Positions 39,901 to 41,472 of a DNA stretch of 64,000 nucleotides are shown here, one piece after another. How positions within the stretch are numbered: the stretch's first letter is position 1; the number at the start of each line of letters is the position of its first letter. Below the pieces are notes generated by a model, which did no database searches, had not been told where the DNA came from, and saw only the letters and a program-made list of their open reading frames with translations. The position numbers and the translations under genes were made by a program. This DNA comes from Chakrabartia godavariana. Its GTDB lineage: Bacteria > Pseudomonadota > Alphaproteobacteria > Sphingomonadales > Sphingomonadaceae. Location: assembly GCA_005518185.1 (NCBI GenBank), contig RKSN01000002.1, forward strand, positions 62,001 through 126,000. The letters run 5' to 3'.

Positions 39901-41454
39901 GTCGTTGGCCGCGCGCAACGTCAGGTTGTTGGACGAAAGCCAGCTCAAATCGCTGGCGACTGTGATGTTGCCCGCTTCACTGCCGCTCGTACCCGTCGTG
40001 ACAACCACATTCGCGCTGTTGAGCGCGTTCTGAAGCGACGAGACGGTCAAGATTGACCCCGTCCCGCTCGCATCCGTGCCGGTCACGTTCGTATCTGTGC
40101 CCGACGACTGGATGGTCAGGTTATAGGGATCGAGGAGCAATGTCCCGGAATCGCCCGCCGACGCGTTCAAATCGACCGCACCCGTGAAATCGAGACGCAA
40201 TTTGCCGGAGACTTCTGCAAAGCCGCCATTGCCGCCCGTTCGACCGCCCGTCGCCGAAATCTTGCCGTCAAAGCGGGTCAGCTGGTCGGACCAGACCACA
40301 ATGCGCCCGCCATCGCCCGCAGTGCCCGCGTCAGCCGCAATCGTTGCACCGCTTTCCACCGTCGTCGTGCGCGCATTCAGCAGATTGTCGTCGCGCCCTT
40401 GGTAACCGCCGCCAACGCTGATCTGACCGCCCCCAGACGCACCTGTGGCGTCGAGCCGGGATGTTGCCCTCAGGACAACGGCGCCACCGGTCACGGAAAT
40501 CTTGCCGCCACCACTGATGTCGCTCGCCGTTGTCAGTGTTCCGGCAACGTCCGCAGTCCCAACAGAGCCAGCTTCGACATCGACCTGAGCTGCGGTGATC
40601 TCGCCAGCTGCCGCGATATGGCTGACTGTTCCGTCACCCGCCGCCACAATCGCCTTGGCCTGCTCCACGCGTGATGCAATTGCACTGTCGATCAAGCGCC
40701 GCTCGGACGACAGTGTCATGATGACCCGACCATCATCGGCCGCGATCATACCCCTGTTCTCGATCAGCTGGCCGACCAGCGCAGGCTCAACTTGGACCGA
40801 GACCAACTGGTCTCCAGAGACGTCCAGGGTCAGTTTTTGACCCGCCGCCAACGCGACGGTCCCCAGGCGCGAAGAGACAATCCCTTCGTTCCGGACGTTA
40901 GAGGACAAGAGGGCCGCATAGCCCCCGTTGACGACAATCTCGCCCTCATTGACCACGGCCGCCTTTGAGCCGTTATCGGTGAAGACATAGCGGCCGGCGA
41001 GGAAATCTTCGTCCTTCATGGACATCGTGCTGGCCACGAGGCCCGCCGCATTCACCCGGCTTCCCGCGCCAAACAGAATGCCACGCGGATTAAGAAGATA
41101 GATTTGACCGTTTGACGTCAGGGAGCCCAGGATCTTGGTGGGATTGTCACCAATAACCCGGTTGAGGGTGAACGACTTGCTGCTGGGAAGAGTATAGTTG
41201 ACCGAGGCACCGGACGCGATGTCAAACGTCTGCCAATTGATGATCGCCTTGTCAGACGTCTGGTTGATATTGAGCGTCGACGCCGTTTGAGCGATTGCGA
41301 CCTGGCCAGCCGAAACGGACGCGCCTGTAGGCAAGTCCTCTGCATGCGCTGGCGACATGACTGCAAGCGTGAGGGCGCTGCTGCCTAAAATCAGCCGTCG
41401 AAAGTCAGACCCCATTCGCGGACCAGCGGAAGTCTTGCGCCTAAACTGAAACAT
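12982..41454 (-). CDS. Giant two-partner-secretion exoprotein (TpsA; filamentous haemagglutinin-like adhesin, 9490 aa)
   Basis: A single unbroken frame of 28.5 kb. Signal peptide: residues 1-38 with an extended basic n-region, cut after AHA. The TPS/haemagglutination-activity domain covers about residues 39-300, with the hallmark NPRG at 123-126 (usual form NPNG). The body, residues about 300 to 6120, is rich in Ser/Thr/Gly/Ala with short periodic strands, as in right-handed beta-helix filaments. Residues about 6120-9310 hold roughly 34 YDG-type repeats. A Pro/Ala linker near 9350-9400 leads to a C-terminal Ig-like (He_PIG/CADG-type) domain with LPAWVRYDAAQGSLVG. The only cysteines I noticed are Cys5813 and Cys5817. 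It is secreted by the TpsB protein encoded 18 bp upstream. An adhesin or biofilm role is family knowledge; no toxin domain, VENN motif, LPXTG or C-terminal membrane anchor is visible. SD GGGGGA precedes ATG 41454. Confidence 0.93.
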   Translation of the reverse strand: MFQFRRKTSAGPRMGSDFRRLILGSSALTLAVMSPAHAEDLPTGASVSAGQVAIAQTASTLNINQTSDKAIINWQTFDIASGASVNYTLPSSKSFTLNRVIGDNPTKILGSLTSNGQIYLLNPRGILFGAGSRVNAAGLVASTMSMKDEDFLAGRYVFTDNGSKAAVVNEGEIVVNGGYAALLSSNVRNEGIVSSRLGTVALAAGQKLTLDVSGDQLVSVQVEPALVGQLIENRGMIAADDGRVIMTLSSERRLIDSAIASRVEQAKAIVAAGDGTVSHIAAAGEITAAQVDVEAGSVGTADVAGTLTTASDISGGGKISVTGGAVVLRATSRLDATGASGGGQISVGGGYQGRDDNLLNARTTTVESGATIAADAGTAGDGGRIVVWSDQLTRFDGKISATGGRTGGNGGFAEVSGKLRLDFTGAVDLNASAGDSGTLLLDPYNLTIQSSGTDTNVTGTDASGTGSILTVSSLQNALNSANVVVTTGTSGSEAGNITVASDLSWLSSNNLTLRAANDIVINANILALSGGLTLQAGLSADGTTASAAGSISLNAANSIRLLTRGLTATAVTGIALSGYVESKTLTSLTSTTGNVSASSTSNVFSAGIAATSGSTGSVTIKGTGNTELKAISAGTGGATIEIAGSITSTSSFTSLGAASITTPLGSDGNIDLTGAFSVSGNVSLSADKPGFIRINNIAGDTTFDTIVAGGAITLASASNVLTLGVSGTSITGLAGDAGQASGLVSITAAAVTIAKSIVTAGGNVSITSTSGAVTASAGANITTTAAINTGTTSGSVAVAGASGVSLNNITTTGAANNLAAGSNAATVNISSTSGDVSVYAITTSGGQPMRADGTGSGLDNGGNAASITLSAGTGRKTVLRGNLTAVGGIFSGTSAAAQGLGGNILTLGAVTLADHVTLDTGATTGYVYLLGTVDSDSASALKSLTIVAGAGNVRFGGAVGQTAALYSVDVNSAVTTDIFASLKTDGSTTIAGRTTGVRISTSSKLNFGNVSTESDNSTVVIDTSGGNGVFTLNNGQTIASELHAPVVFNRGTSAIYLSSTLSSTSGEYNNLTFTTPTGSGGGAVTVTSTVGGGTQGSLTALGDISLTSVSTLSFQAGISAKSLVSLGGTGSMTLATNGGVGQYYSGVNGLQLASSSASALSVNLNATLTAAGAPVSLSMTGANAGLTISGTTTTNSGAVTISTRGLLTASANNSSISTTNGAITLTGLGGIDNQSNSSTSNYNAGSGKIRMFGGGNTITMYALLSTTNADTGGTPAVLITDAGTVNISTVNANAANLGVGTFQVGIVGSTTAIAPAQSVGAGGSLTLLSAGLRLRTSQALTLTFTGNESTNSFVITGTDASGNAQTETVSGASATSVTSTKSFKTITSVVATNATAANVSVGLASSDTISGALVQQDVFNQTDKIDIANLTVSSASSISITSSVNKIDTLANFDVGSSLTVKAVGHTAGMALTGNVTATSVDIATGNGALILGNYNITATSGNATLTGFGVTQGASSTITASNQVYVYGYDYNNGNNRGIVNFLGNIVAGSTAANAVNIQGFSNAVLGNITAGTSANRGGLQMGDDSYYNISGSGNYYWNWFTGSITQNANTAIKVGQFTARAHDSGSGAIALINAGNEFKTLSRVVRRGAFSLYDADTEANGLQIVGHLSEGNNANAIAIQTRGAFTTAGGYQIYGNGVVLDAASINDGGANIYSGSGDLVLRANGGNVTLSGQQWSASGTNNYLIQNSNNIQLAYTHDFAKLQFGFTAVPTSVAASQAITGSGGALTINGSAATSGTASSTSGNRIVVVSTGDDSSRSFTVTGTDMFGRTQTETITGANAGSASGSKYFSTVTSVAAGTAAASSSVTVGWATESVAGNVTQQNDVDLTALSGKVGGSITLSRTNNSFSSVTDLTAVGAIALQTDNNLTISGALVSTTGAVSVSNYYTHTISSTGSVTAAGNVSLLSTQGLLSISGAVTSNTGGITLQTNNGSGTISLAAAGSLNTLGTAQAITVNAYRDVTIAGTIASTGNVSISTAYVNGALGAFSNTGAITTTGTSSTIVVTTYPGYSLTVGGAITSAGALQLLAGGTFTSTAAGVISSGASGSVAIRSGYQFGTANTYSVNIAGNIVAGSGGVQFYSNDKVTQTTGTITSTGNLVGINANGGTPVYASPSSQGTVTLNGNNSVAGIGPFYVKGENGDSDFIFNNTGGGLRISGDISTSNGSITIRTVGGLLDLQSFNIKAGEYLTNGGGNITLTGRGINQSLGTINANGSTSGTVAGDGTAGGSIVLTGHDGTDFGNITLNGTLRTLNNTANAITIRGTGNLVLPSISAINGTLILGDDTATIGLISGNISQAAGTTVAAKTLTLGTATNAIGGSAVLINSGNKFDSLGIIKVGDAAGTQYDLDIADSTAGLTLGAAVTSAGGMRITTVKTVADASGVLAIGANSLTASGDVYLAGNTVTQSTASTINAGSGAITVNGGGGADSYSITLSGTLTTANATSSAIQILAAANTTLNALVARSGGVVLGTSANPLTGTVSQTPTTGIIEAATLSGNLGVLTATNTKIDNLGTLTTTGALTLKDIGGTGTGGLAVTGTVTAGAASSIETTDGSFRIGAQTINVAGFNLSLKGVGISQTTGSAVFATTSTVNAGTGSIDLVSALNDFTGQVTLMSTGAFANIADANQLSLNSLTGKLATTTSISAVAGTQLVLTPEDLTTTSGNIYLQSKNGDLSTPGNLTSTTGNITLIANFGVATTGDTQVNNTIQTTSGNVTIFADREVNLAKSILSTSGNISVTGDTVTHSTGSSTDILYLRTGSAGNVSVTAAQTGGLTMGPFYYYQADTGTISITAGGTIRLSNITSNGRLSVTGVGLIQQYDGARIAATELSVTARDNATAGSGIITLANLANNAGAIRLVTRNAADTAAGAGAISYYDADAFSVARIQSAGNVTLTAGGVISTAAAGTLGTGQVEANLLTVKTLNNAGAGVLLTAADNNIGTLNVSIRNAADTARAGSTTGEDTATGVGGTVRYSDSNGFTIAGISTGASAVLGSGGAVTQSGAIVAEKLGLQGAGNFTLNLADASSNPVNTVSVFASEATGSLVFSSLTALTIGSVNPVGITSGGAAVNIRAPSIDSSSSTIDTRSSVPGASGGSVTLTTTGTGANGALITGVINTSGADAASGDSNGGNAGAVTLTASGSVLSVGGTITARGGAKSGTGNNGADGTVRLLATAGAVSQNTISNTPNEISAGQLIIDALNTSVLKSNDNRADKVVARISGDGQSLTYRSSNTFAVGGGTAAGLTWNGITTQGGAVTIGSLGAAITVNEAITTRGGTLVVGISAAPVTSFNSSGVTVSTAGDITIGSTTAYSSGGRISVVASGDITTGAMTSSGDTAAASASAGVISLTSTGGTISSGALTANGRDAAGGAVTLTAANINLLGNISTTANTTNAATSGGNITLDGAVSLGGDRTLTTGAASGGNITFLGTVDAPVSAYNLTLTAGKGDITFTGAVGATAALGAVNIASATNVSVLSSFAAGSFTQQAGANLTTISGPMTLANGFSFTGKDLTLSGTLTTGSSVSIANSGVFTTTTGADTSAAGAFSQTGAGENQLAGNISTSNANITLSQKVTLNGAISLASAGGSINFLSTVDSAASGAKALTLDAGTGNVTFSDKLGFTQKLGDISVTSGGTTKFSTTVDATGVSTDAAGNTQINAAITTTGVQLYRDTLNLAASVTLTAATLKTQGIVSGGDKSLTVVGDAEFGNPSGTNDSVTGLATLSVSGTTLIETAILTSSGTQSYSGDLTLGTDTTLSTTNSTVTFGGAVNSAAAETNSLSIVAGSAAVTFNGNIGDANRVGDLNVGSAGETAFKGTVAARSLTTNVGGTTKITGSIDTTEDQVFNDAVVLAGDVTLSARDITLNLTTKSDSAQTARALTLTGSRTTTIGDTIGATAALSSLTVNGGGTTLLNGASVTTSGGQTYDDVLVLGHDITLSGTSISLNGTVDSDDVATPRTMTVTGTGAKTFNGTLGFTAAIGALTVNGGGTTVLHGGLIKTNGVQTYTDAVTLGVATQLASSGNNISFASTLRSDTTPFSLEITAGAGDVTFTGAVGTQTVGLGAVKVNSADDISFASTLQAASYEQLAGTGLTKLEAASTLGDYFKFTGSALTLNAAMTATGEVVVTNAAAFTTAAAGDITAAKLTQSGVGTNKLGGDITTSGDISFASAVELTGPVVASASASTSTISFASTINSSTTDARNLTLSAGQDILLSGALGGTNKLGVLALSAAGVTRLSGAVTATSVTSDAAGSIELFANVTTTGGTQSYADELHLKANVTLAGTTISVGKVVGETNALTITGNAQLGATGGSDTLAGLTTLSISGTSTLNAASVTSSGAQTFTGAVTLARALSLVGAGISFVSTIDGAKALSITDIGATTFGAAVGATTVLTSLSVDGGGTTKINGGAISTSGDQTYSNAVELGAATSLTGSTVSFLNALTGGSGASAYGLTVVGNAVLGDATGYGSENISLGSLSITGNTTLNVQSVTTTGAQLFDGNVLFSADSSLTTSNANFTVTGTWTGAGNVAVHTGSGNILLQGAIGDAVTAYAGTLTLDATGTKTLQSTVDAGSLTTLGASTVYLAGNVTTTDVQSYASDIVLTSGVTLTSRDISIQGSVDSGGSATAKSLTVVATGDFALSGSLGGTRRLLDLAINATNGISLSGAITTDGSQTFTGSLKLVGDTTLSGTDITVNSAINGDASQTARALTLTGTGTKTFKGTIGATKAIGALTLNGGGATVLQGGAINTTGAQTYSDAASLGANTLLSSSGSNISFASTLGSVTTPFSLEITAGLGDVTFTGAVGTQTVGLGAIKINSARDISFASTLQAGSYEQLAGTGLTKLDAASTLGDYFKFTGSALTLNAAMTATGDVVVANTGAFTTAAAGDMTAARLSQTGTGTNSLSGDIATSGTISFASALDLTGGISLSGTTVSILDAVTGNSHALAISGAAVLGSGDVGDTYTGLTTFSVTGATTLSTALISTSSSQSFGGAITLGANAELRGTGVTLGGNVDGAFALTVTNSGITTLNGAVGGTTLLTSFTVQGGGTLDVQNGSVKTSASQSYGTLSVGTNATFIAPTVSTGSISGSGSLSIVGNAVLGTGAASETIQGLASLSVTSGATTFNVASIQTAGAQSYAGAATLLQATTLTTTNAAVTFGGAVDGAFALDVAVGSGNVTFTGAVGATTRLGGVHLASTGLMTFASTVRAASVSTNTNSTVYLGGNVDTTGIQTYNDAIILTNDVILTGTDVTLNQAVDSDGTARALTVRGSGVTTFGAAVGSTAPLASLTVNNGGKTVIAGGTVSTVGRQIYGDAIELAANTTLTSFDPAFTGSSDPFVSSVDFFSTLDSVASTPATLTISAGNKDVNFYRVVGGAGSGLGAVTITSARDFAIGRAFTAASVSVSNSRVGQLYGPITVAGAFTQTGSGVNYLQSSITAGTNVTLSANAILEANAAIYATGGTIDLAAVDGTAGTESLLVKSSGAFVIDAAIGASTSIGTLWIEAAGVSQGVRIDTNNSIISGSGFAIKASKLAVTSSGLVDLIHPNNVVPTVAAALSNNADYRFTNYNNAGVTIGTIVNPFDAAVSVVGLKASGASNTSDASFVVGGLLSQTANAVIRLGGNLTINAQPNTRRDVAFNNTGTGALGTALGNTLVAGNFDLQSVGNATQVPGINTIIDNANATPPTSHIEDAYLQVGGNFNLTGGGTLVQGNSSLNVFGFGAGTAQANTISLNGVITLSVSGDKLVGTSNFATFDPNNNNSCLTGCVAVDLTTGGTPNEITVISQAGGKSILSGGSTVGTAVQLTEVNDVRGALSITTAGAYTDLGTAVETGIKTDGAISLVNNLILTVQQSTANATSTVAGKGALNLGAANALGGTISANAFGMPVTLKNTQDLSLGTVQGTTVTLTTTSGGITQATGGVIVADQLVVTAAADVLLTKTNTVSALTAAVAGKFSLVNGRSLIIGDGSTGVTTTGSGDVTIETKAGNIALANVISSSGNVTLATAGTFSNTAGASALTVGTGKVWRIWSQDPANDTLGGLAPEFKQYAATYGTTTVLGGSSKNGVLYTLAPTLTVSLSGHVSKVYDGTTNVSLTSNDLVSYGVSGAVGTDVVTVSATGFAFDTKDVLRDANNVVIGTKTISASGVTFTAVDSTAQNAIPVYGYQLSATPVTGDIGRITTKTLTLTGLDSALTKVYDGAVTAIIASGATPALKATVTTAAGLSTDGKPISGDVVSILGTPSGTFDSANVLNASTVTFSGLTLDGADAGNYLLNLSYAGSITPYVVSLTGSRVYDATTDVAASTLTIGALVGTETLTLSGTGTLADKNVGTGKSVGLGTLALVDAGSSSTAGLASNYTLVGGSRTIDITQATISSISGITANNKVYDASTAATLVTTNASFNGIFSGDVLTVANSAGVFADSHVAQNIAVSISGLTLGGTDAGNYTLADTTASTQANITPALLTVTALAQTKVYDGNTSVTSSALGTGYSVSGLIGSESLSGVTLAYASKDVSLANGVVQSDKVITVGSAVATSGTQLTDYDITYVNNSTSTITPYVVSLTGSRVYDATTDVAASTLAIGALVGTETLTLSGTGTLADKNVGTGKSVGLGTLALVDAGSSSTAGLASNYTLVGGSRTIDITQATISSISGITANNKVYDASTAATLVTTNASFNGIFSGDVLTVANSAGVFADSHVAQNIAVSISGLTLGGTDAGNYTLADTTASTQANITPALLTVTALAQTKVYDGNTSVTSSALGTGYSVSGLIGSESLSGVTLAYASKDVSLANGVVQSDKVITVGSAVATSGTQLTDYDITYVNNSTSTITPYVVSLTGSRIYDATTSVGASNFTIGTLVGSETLTLTGAGTLADKNVGTAKAVGLGTLALGDGTNGGLATNYTLVDGSRTATITQAALTVTTSDVVKTYDGTLGVAGATTAPNPIVDASSNTQLFGSDTLSGGSYAFTDSHAGNGNRTVTVGNVTVNDGFGGGNYAVTYVANTTSTINPAALTVTALAQTKVYDGTTSVTSSALGTGYSVSGLISGESLSSVTLAYASKDVSRVNGVVQSDKVITVGSAVAGSGTQLTDYAVSYVNNSASTITPYVVSLTGTRVYDATTDVAASTLTIGTLVGTETLTLSGTGTLATKNVGQNKSVGLGTLTLVDAGSGSTAGLASNYTLVGGSRTASITQASLTVTTSNVVKTYDGTLGVSGASTPPAPLVLASSNTQLFGSDSLSGGTYAFTNAHAGNGNRTVTVGNVTVNDGFAGGNYAVSYVSNTTSTINPAALTVTALAQTKVYDGTTAVTSSALGTGYSVSGLISGESLSSVTLAYASKDVSRVNGVVQSDKVITVGSAVAGSGTQLTDYAVSYVNNSTSTITPYVVSLTGSRIYDATTDVAASNLTIGTLVGAETLTLSGTGTLSTKNVGTGKAVGLGTLTLGDGTNGGLGSNYTLVGGSRTVNITRATIGSISGITANNKVYDASTAANLVTTGAVFNGKFAGDVLNVATSTGVFADSHVAQNIAVGISGLTLGGTDAGNYTLADTTASTQANITPASLTVTALAQTKVYDGNTSVTSSALGTGYSVSGLIGSESLSGVTLAYASKDVSRVNGAVQSDKVITVGSAVAGSGTRLTDYAISYVNNSTSTINPYVVSLTGSRVYDATTDVAASNLTIGTLVGTESLTLSGTGTLATKNVGSAKAVGLGTLTLGDGTNGGLGSNYTLVGGSRFVNITQASLTVTTSNVVKTYDGTLGVAGASTPAAPIVLAGSGTQLFGSDSLSGGAYAFANANAGNGNRTVSVGNVTVNDGFGGGNYAVTYAANTTSTINPAAITVSTSNVVKAYDGNTSALGTPVVTSGVLFTNVSNAATRDTLSGGTYAFVGANVSRAGGIASGAVLNDKVVTVGNVTVNDGNSGGNYAVTYASNTTSTITPYVVRLTGSRVYDGSTAADAGIFTLSTLVGQETLGLTGTGQIGNAHVTYNGQTPLSQALTSLGSLTLTDGANGGQSLNYQLVGGAHAVTVNPRPLNFSATVPDKIYDGNTAIQVSSLVIENQVAGESLDLIYNPFANFNNKTAGVDKPVTITSIRVQSSATALSSDYVPLPTTYQARASVFKKDITVVGVVATDKVYDGTTTDVINTSVAALAGLVSGDQVGISNMTGTFATKNVGTNIAVVGSAVTLNGVDKDNYNLIQPTGLSANITPKTLFVSATGISRAYDGTTNALVNISDNRVSGDDVRFAYSASFLDKNIGTNKFVSVNISALTGADGGNYVLAANPSAFADVTKLTITFTPVVTTKVYDGTTAATATLATNIAAGDALTVTFRDATYDNANAGTNKVVTVTGINVSGDLSNYTWSPTTTTAVGQGAIAPRSVSLTGSQVYNGTTSVAASSMVIGALLNNETLVLAGAGSMADRNVGTNKVVDPTGFQLVNGTGPTAGLASNYTFTGGSQTVSITPAALVVTSTGAVKTYDGTTSVSGASLAPTPIVKSGSNTQLFGADGLTGGAYVFASPNVGRDANGAVLSDRTLLVSGVGVADGNNGANYTVTYANNTTSRIEPYAVTVTALPQSRTYDATTNAGSSAFVTSALIGADSISAVTLTYDTKNVALGSKVITPSAAVAATGTLIGNYSFNYVADATSTITPATISGISGISVRDKVYDGTTAADVTTATFAEKFAGDDLSVALSVGNFDSKDVGLRTVSITGLTLGGADAANYVLSSVSATATARITPRLLTVTALDQSKTYDGTSAVSNSALGTGYSVVGNVAGEGVASVVLSYGSANVSRGTGGSVLSNKTINVSGAAPAAGTDFGNYTIQYVSARASTITPYVVNLMGSRVYDATTNVAASKLTIGTLVGAETLTLSGTGTLADKNVGTGKSVGLGTLTLGDGTNGGLGSNYTLVGGSRTVNITPASLTVTTSNVVKTYDGTLGVAGASTPAAPIVLAGSGTQLFGSDSLSGGTYAFTNAHAGNGNRTVTVGNVTVNDGFGGGNYAVSYVANTTSTINPAALTVTALAQTKVYDGTTSVTSTALGTGYSVSGLIGSESLSGVTLAYANQNVSRVNGVVQSDKVITIGSAVAGSGTQLTDYAVSYVNNSTSTITPAPLRVTTLDVSKIYDGTTSAAGTAVVVQDGVTQLIAGATLSGGSFAYANADAGLNKTVTVSSVSVNDGNSGGNYFITYVPNVTSTIRPRTVSLSATKMFDGTANLDGFVEINTGVAGQKLAYSGALAYASQVEFVGNYIKQIQLLDSSTARAANYQLPVLNAENAPALIAMATPMKVVNPDTYQTMATTTSAPVTTATMTNAVVVDGAGVKVAEPVATPATAPASTAPEAPVSAAPEAPAAAPTVAPSVNMSGPASTTGSTTSVALSADRAFIVPLATTALFNVPANAPVSVTTTLADGSALPAWVRYDAAQGSLVGEAPEGVSSLAIRVTAVDENGNSVSTDLVLQFETK
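13540..23100 (-). repeat. YDG/MBG-type repeat region of the giant exoprotein (about 34 repeats)
   Basis: In the protein this 9.5-kb segment carries about 34 copies of a module whose anchor is [KR]-[VTI]-YD-[GA]-[TNS]-T, plus one degenerate copy (KMFDG). Units are about 75-110 residues, built from alternating subtypes such as RVYDATTDVAAS, KVYDGTTSVTSS, KTYDGTLGVAG and KVYDASTAA. Each typically ends with a strand before TSTI(T/N)P. The periodic DNA explains the long antisense frames seen on the + strand here. Confidence 0.85.
20831..22457 (-). repeat. Near-identical tandem duplication, 2 x 816 bp, inside the giant gene
   Basis: Bases from about 20831 to 21645 recur at an offset of exactly 816 bp (272 codons). 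Long sampled stretches are identical base for base; differences appear mainly near the distal end of the units. One unit covers three YDG subtypes (RVYDATTDV, KVYDASTAA, KVYDGNTSV). The offset is a multiple of three, so the frame is kept. The similarity points to a very recent duplication or gene conversion. Confidence 0.85.
26540..29420 (-). repeat. Older long-range duplication in the beta-helical body (offset about 2241 bp)
   Basis: The segment about 26540-27180 resembles about 28780-29420. Both encode a block with GTQTVGLGA, ISFASTLQA, YEQLAGTGLTKL, STLGDYFKFTGSALTLNAAMTATG and TTAAAGD, with many scattered differences. The offset of about 747 codons keeps the frame. This is an older relative of the 816-bp duplication and shows that the protein grew by internal copying. 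Confidence 0.7.
35810..36140 (-). other. Phage-virion-like module in the giant exoprotein, copy 2
   Basis: The protein segment near residues 1772-1882 does not look like the surrounding beta-helix repeats. It reads ALTINGSA..., then RIVVVSTGDDSSRSFTVTGT followed by D-x-FGRTQTETITGANAG, SKYFSTVTSV and VTVGWA. That order matches a small beta-rich module common in phage structural proteins (recognised from memory of the pattern, not searched). A diverged copy lies at 37220-37540. Confidence 0.5.
37220..37540 (-). other. Phage-virion-like module in the giant exoprotein, copy 1
   Basis: The protein segment near residues 1305-1412 holds SLTLLSAGLRLRTSQ, then NSFVITGTDASGNAQTETVS, SKSFKTITSV and VSVGLAS. 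It aligns by eye with the 35810-36140 module over its full length and carries the same TGTD...QTET...K.F.T.TSV core. Confidence 0.5.
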
Positions 41455-41472
41455 TGTTCCCCCGGTCGGCCG

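Noticed and set aside
12382-41454. Contact-dependent inhibition (CdiA/CdiI) interpretation, with IalB or SapC as immunity protein
   Set aside because: No VENN-type pretoxin motif or toxin-like C-terminus is present; the end is an Ig-like domain. IalB is exported and SapC is a large conserved family, neither like a CdiI.
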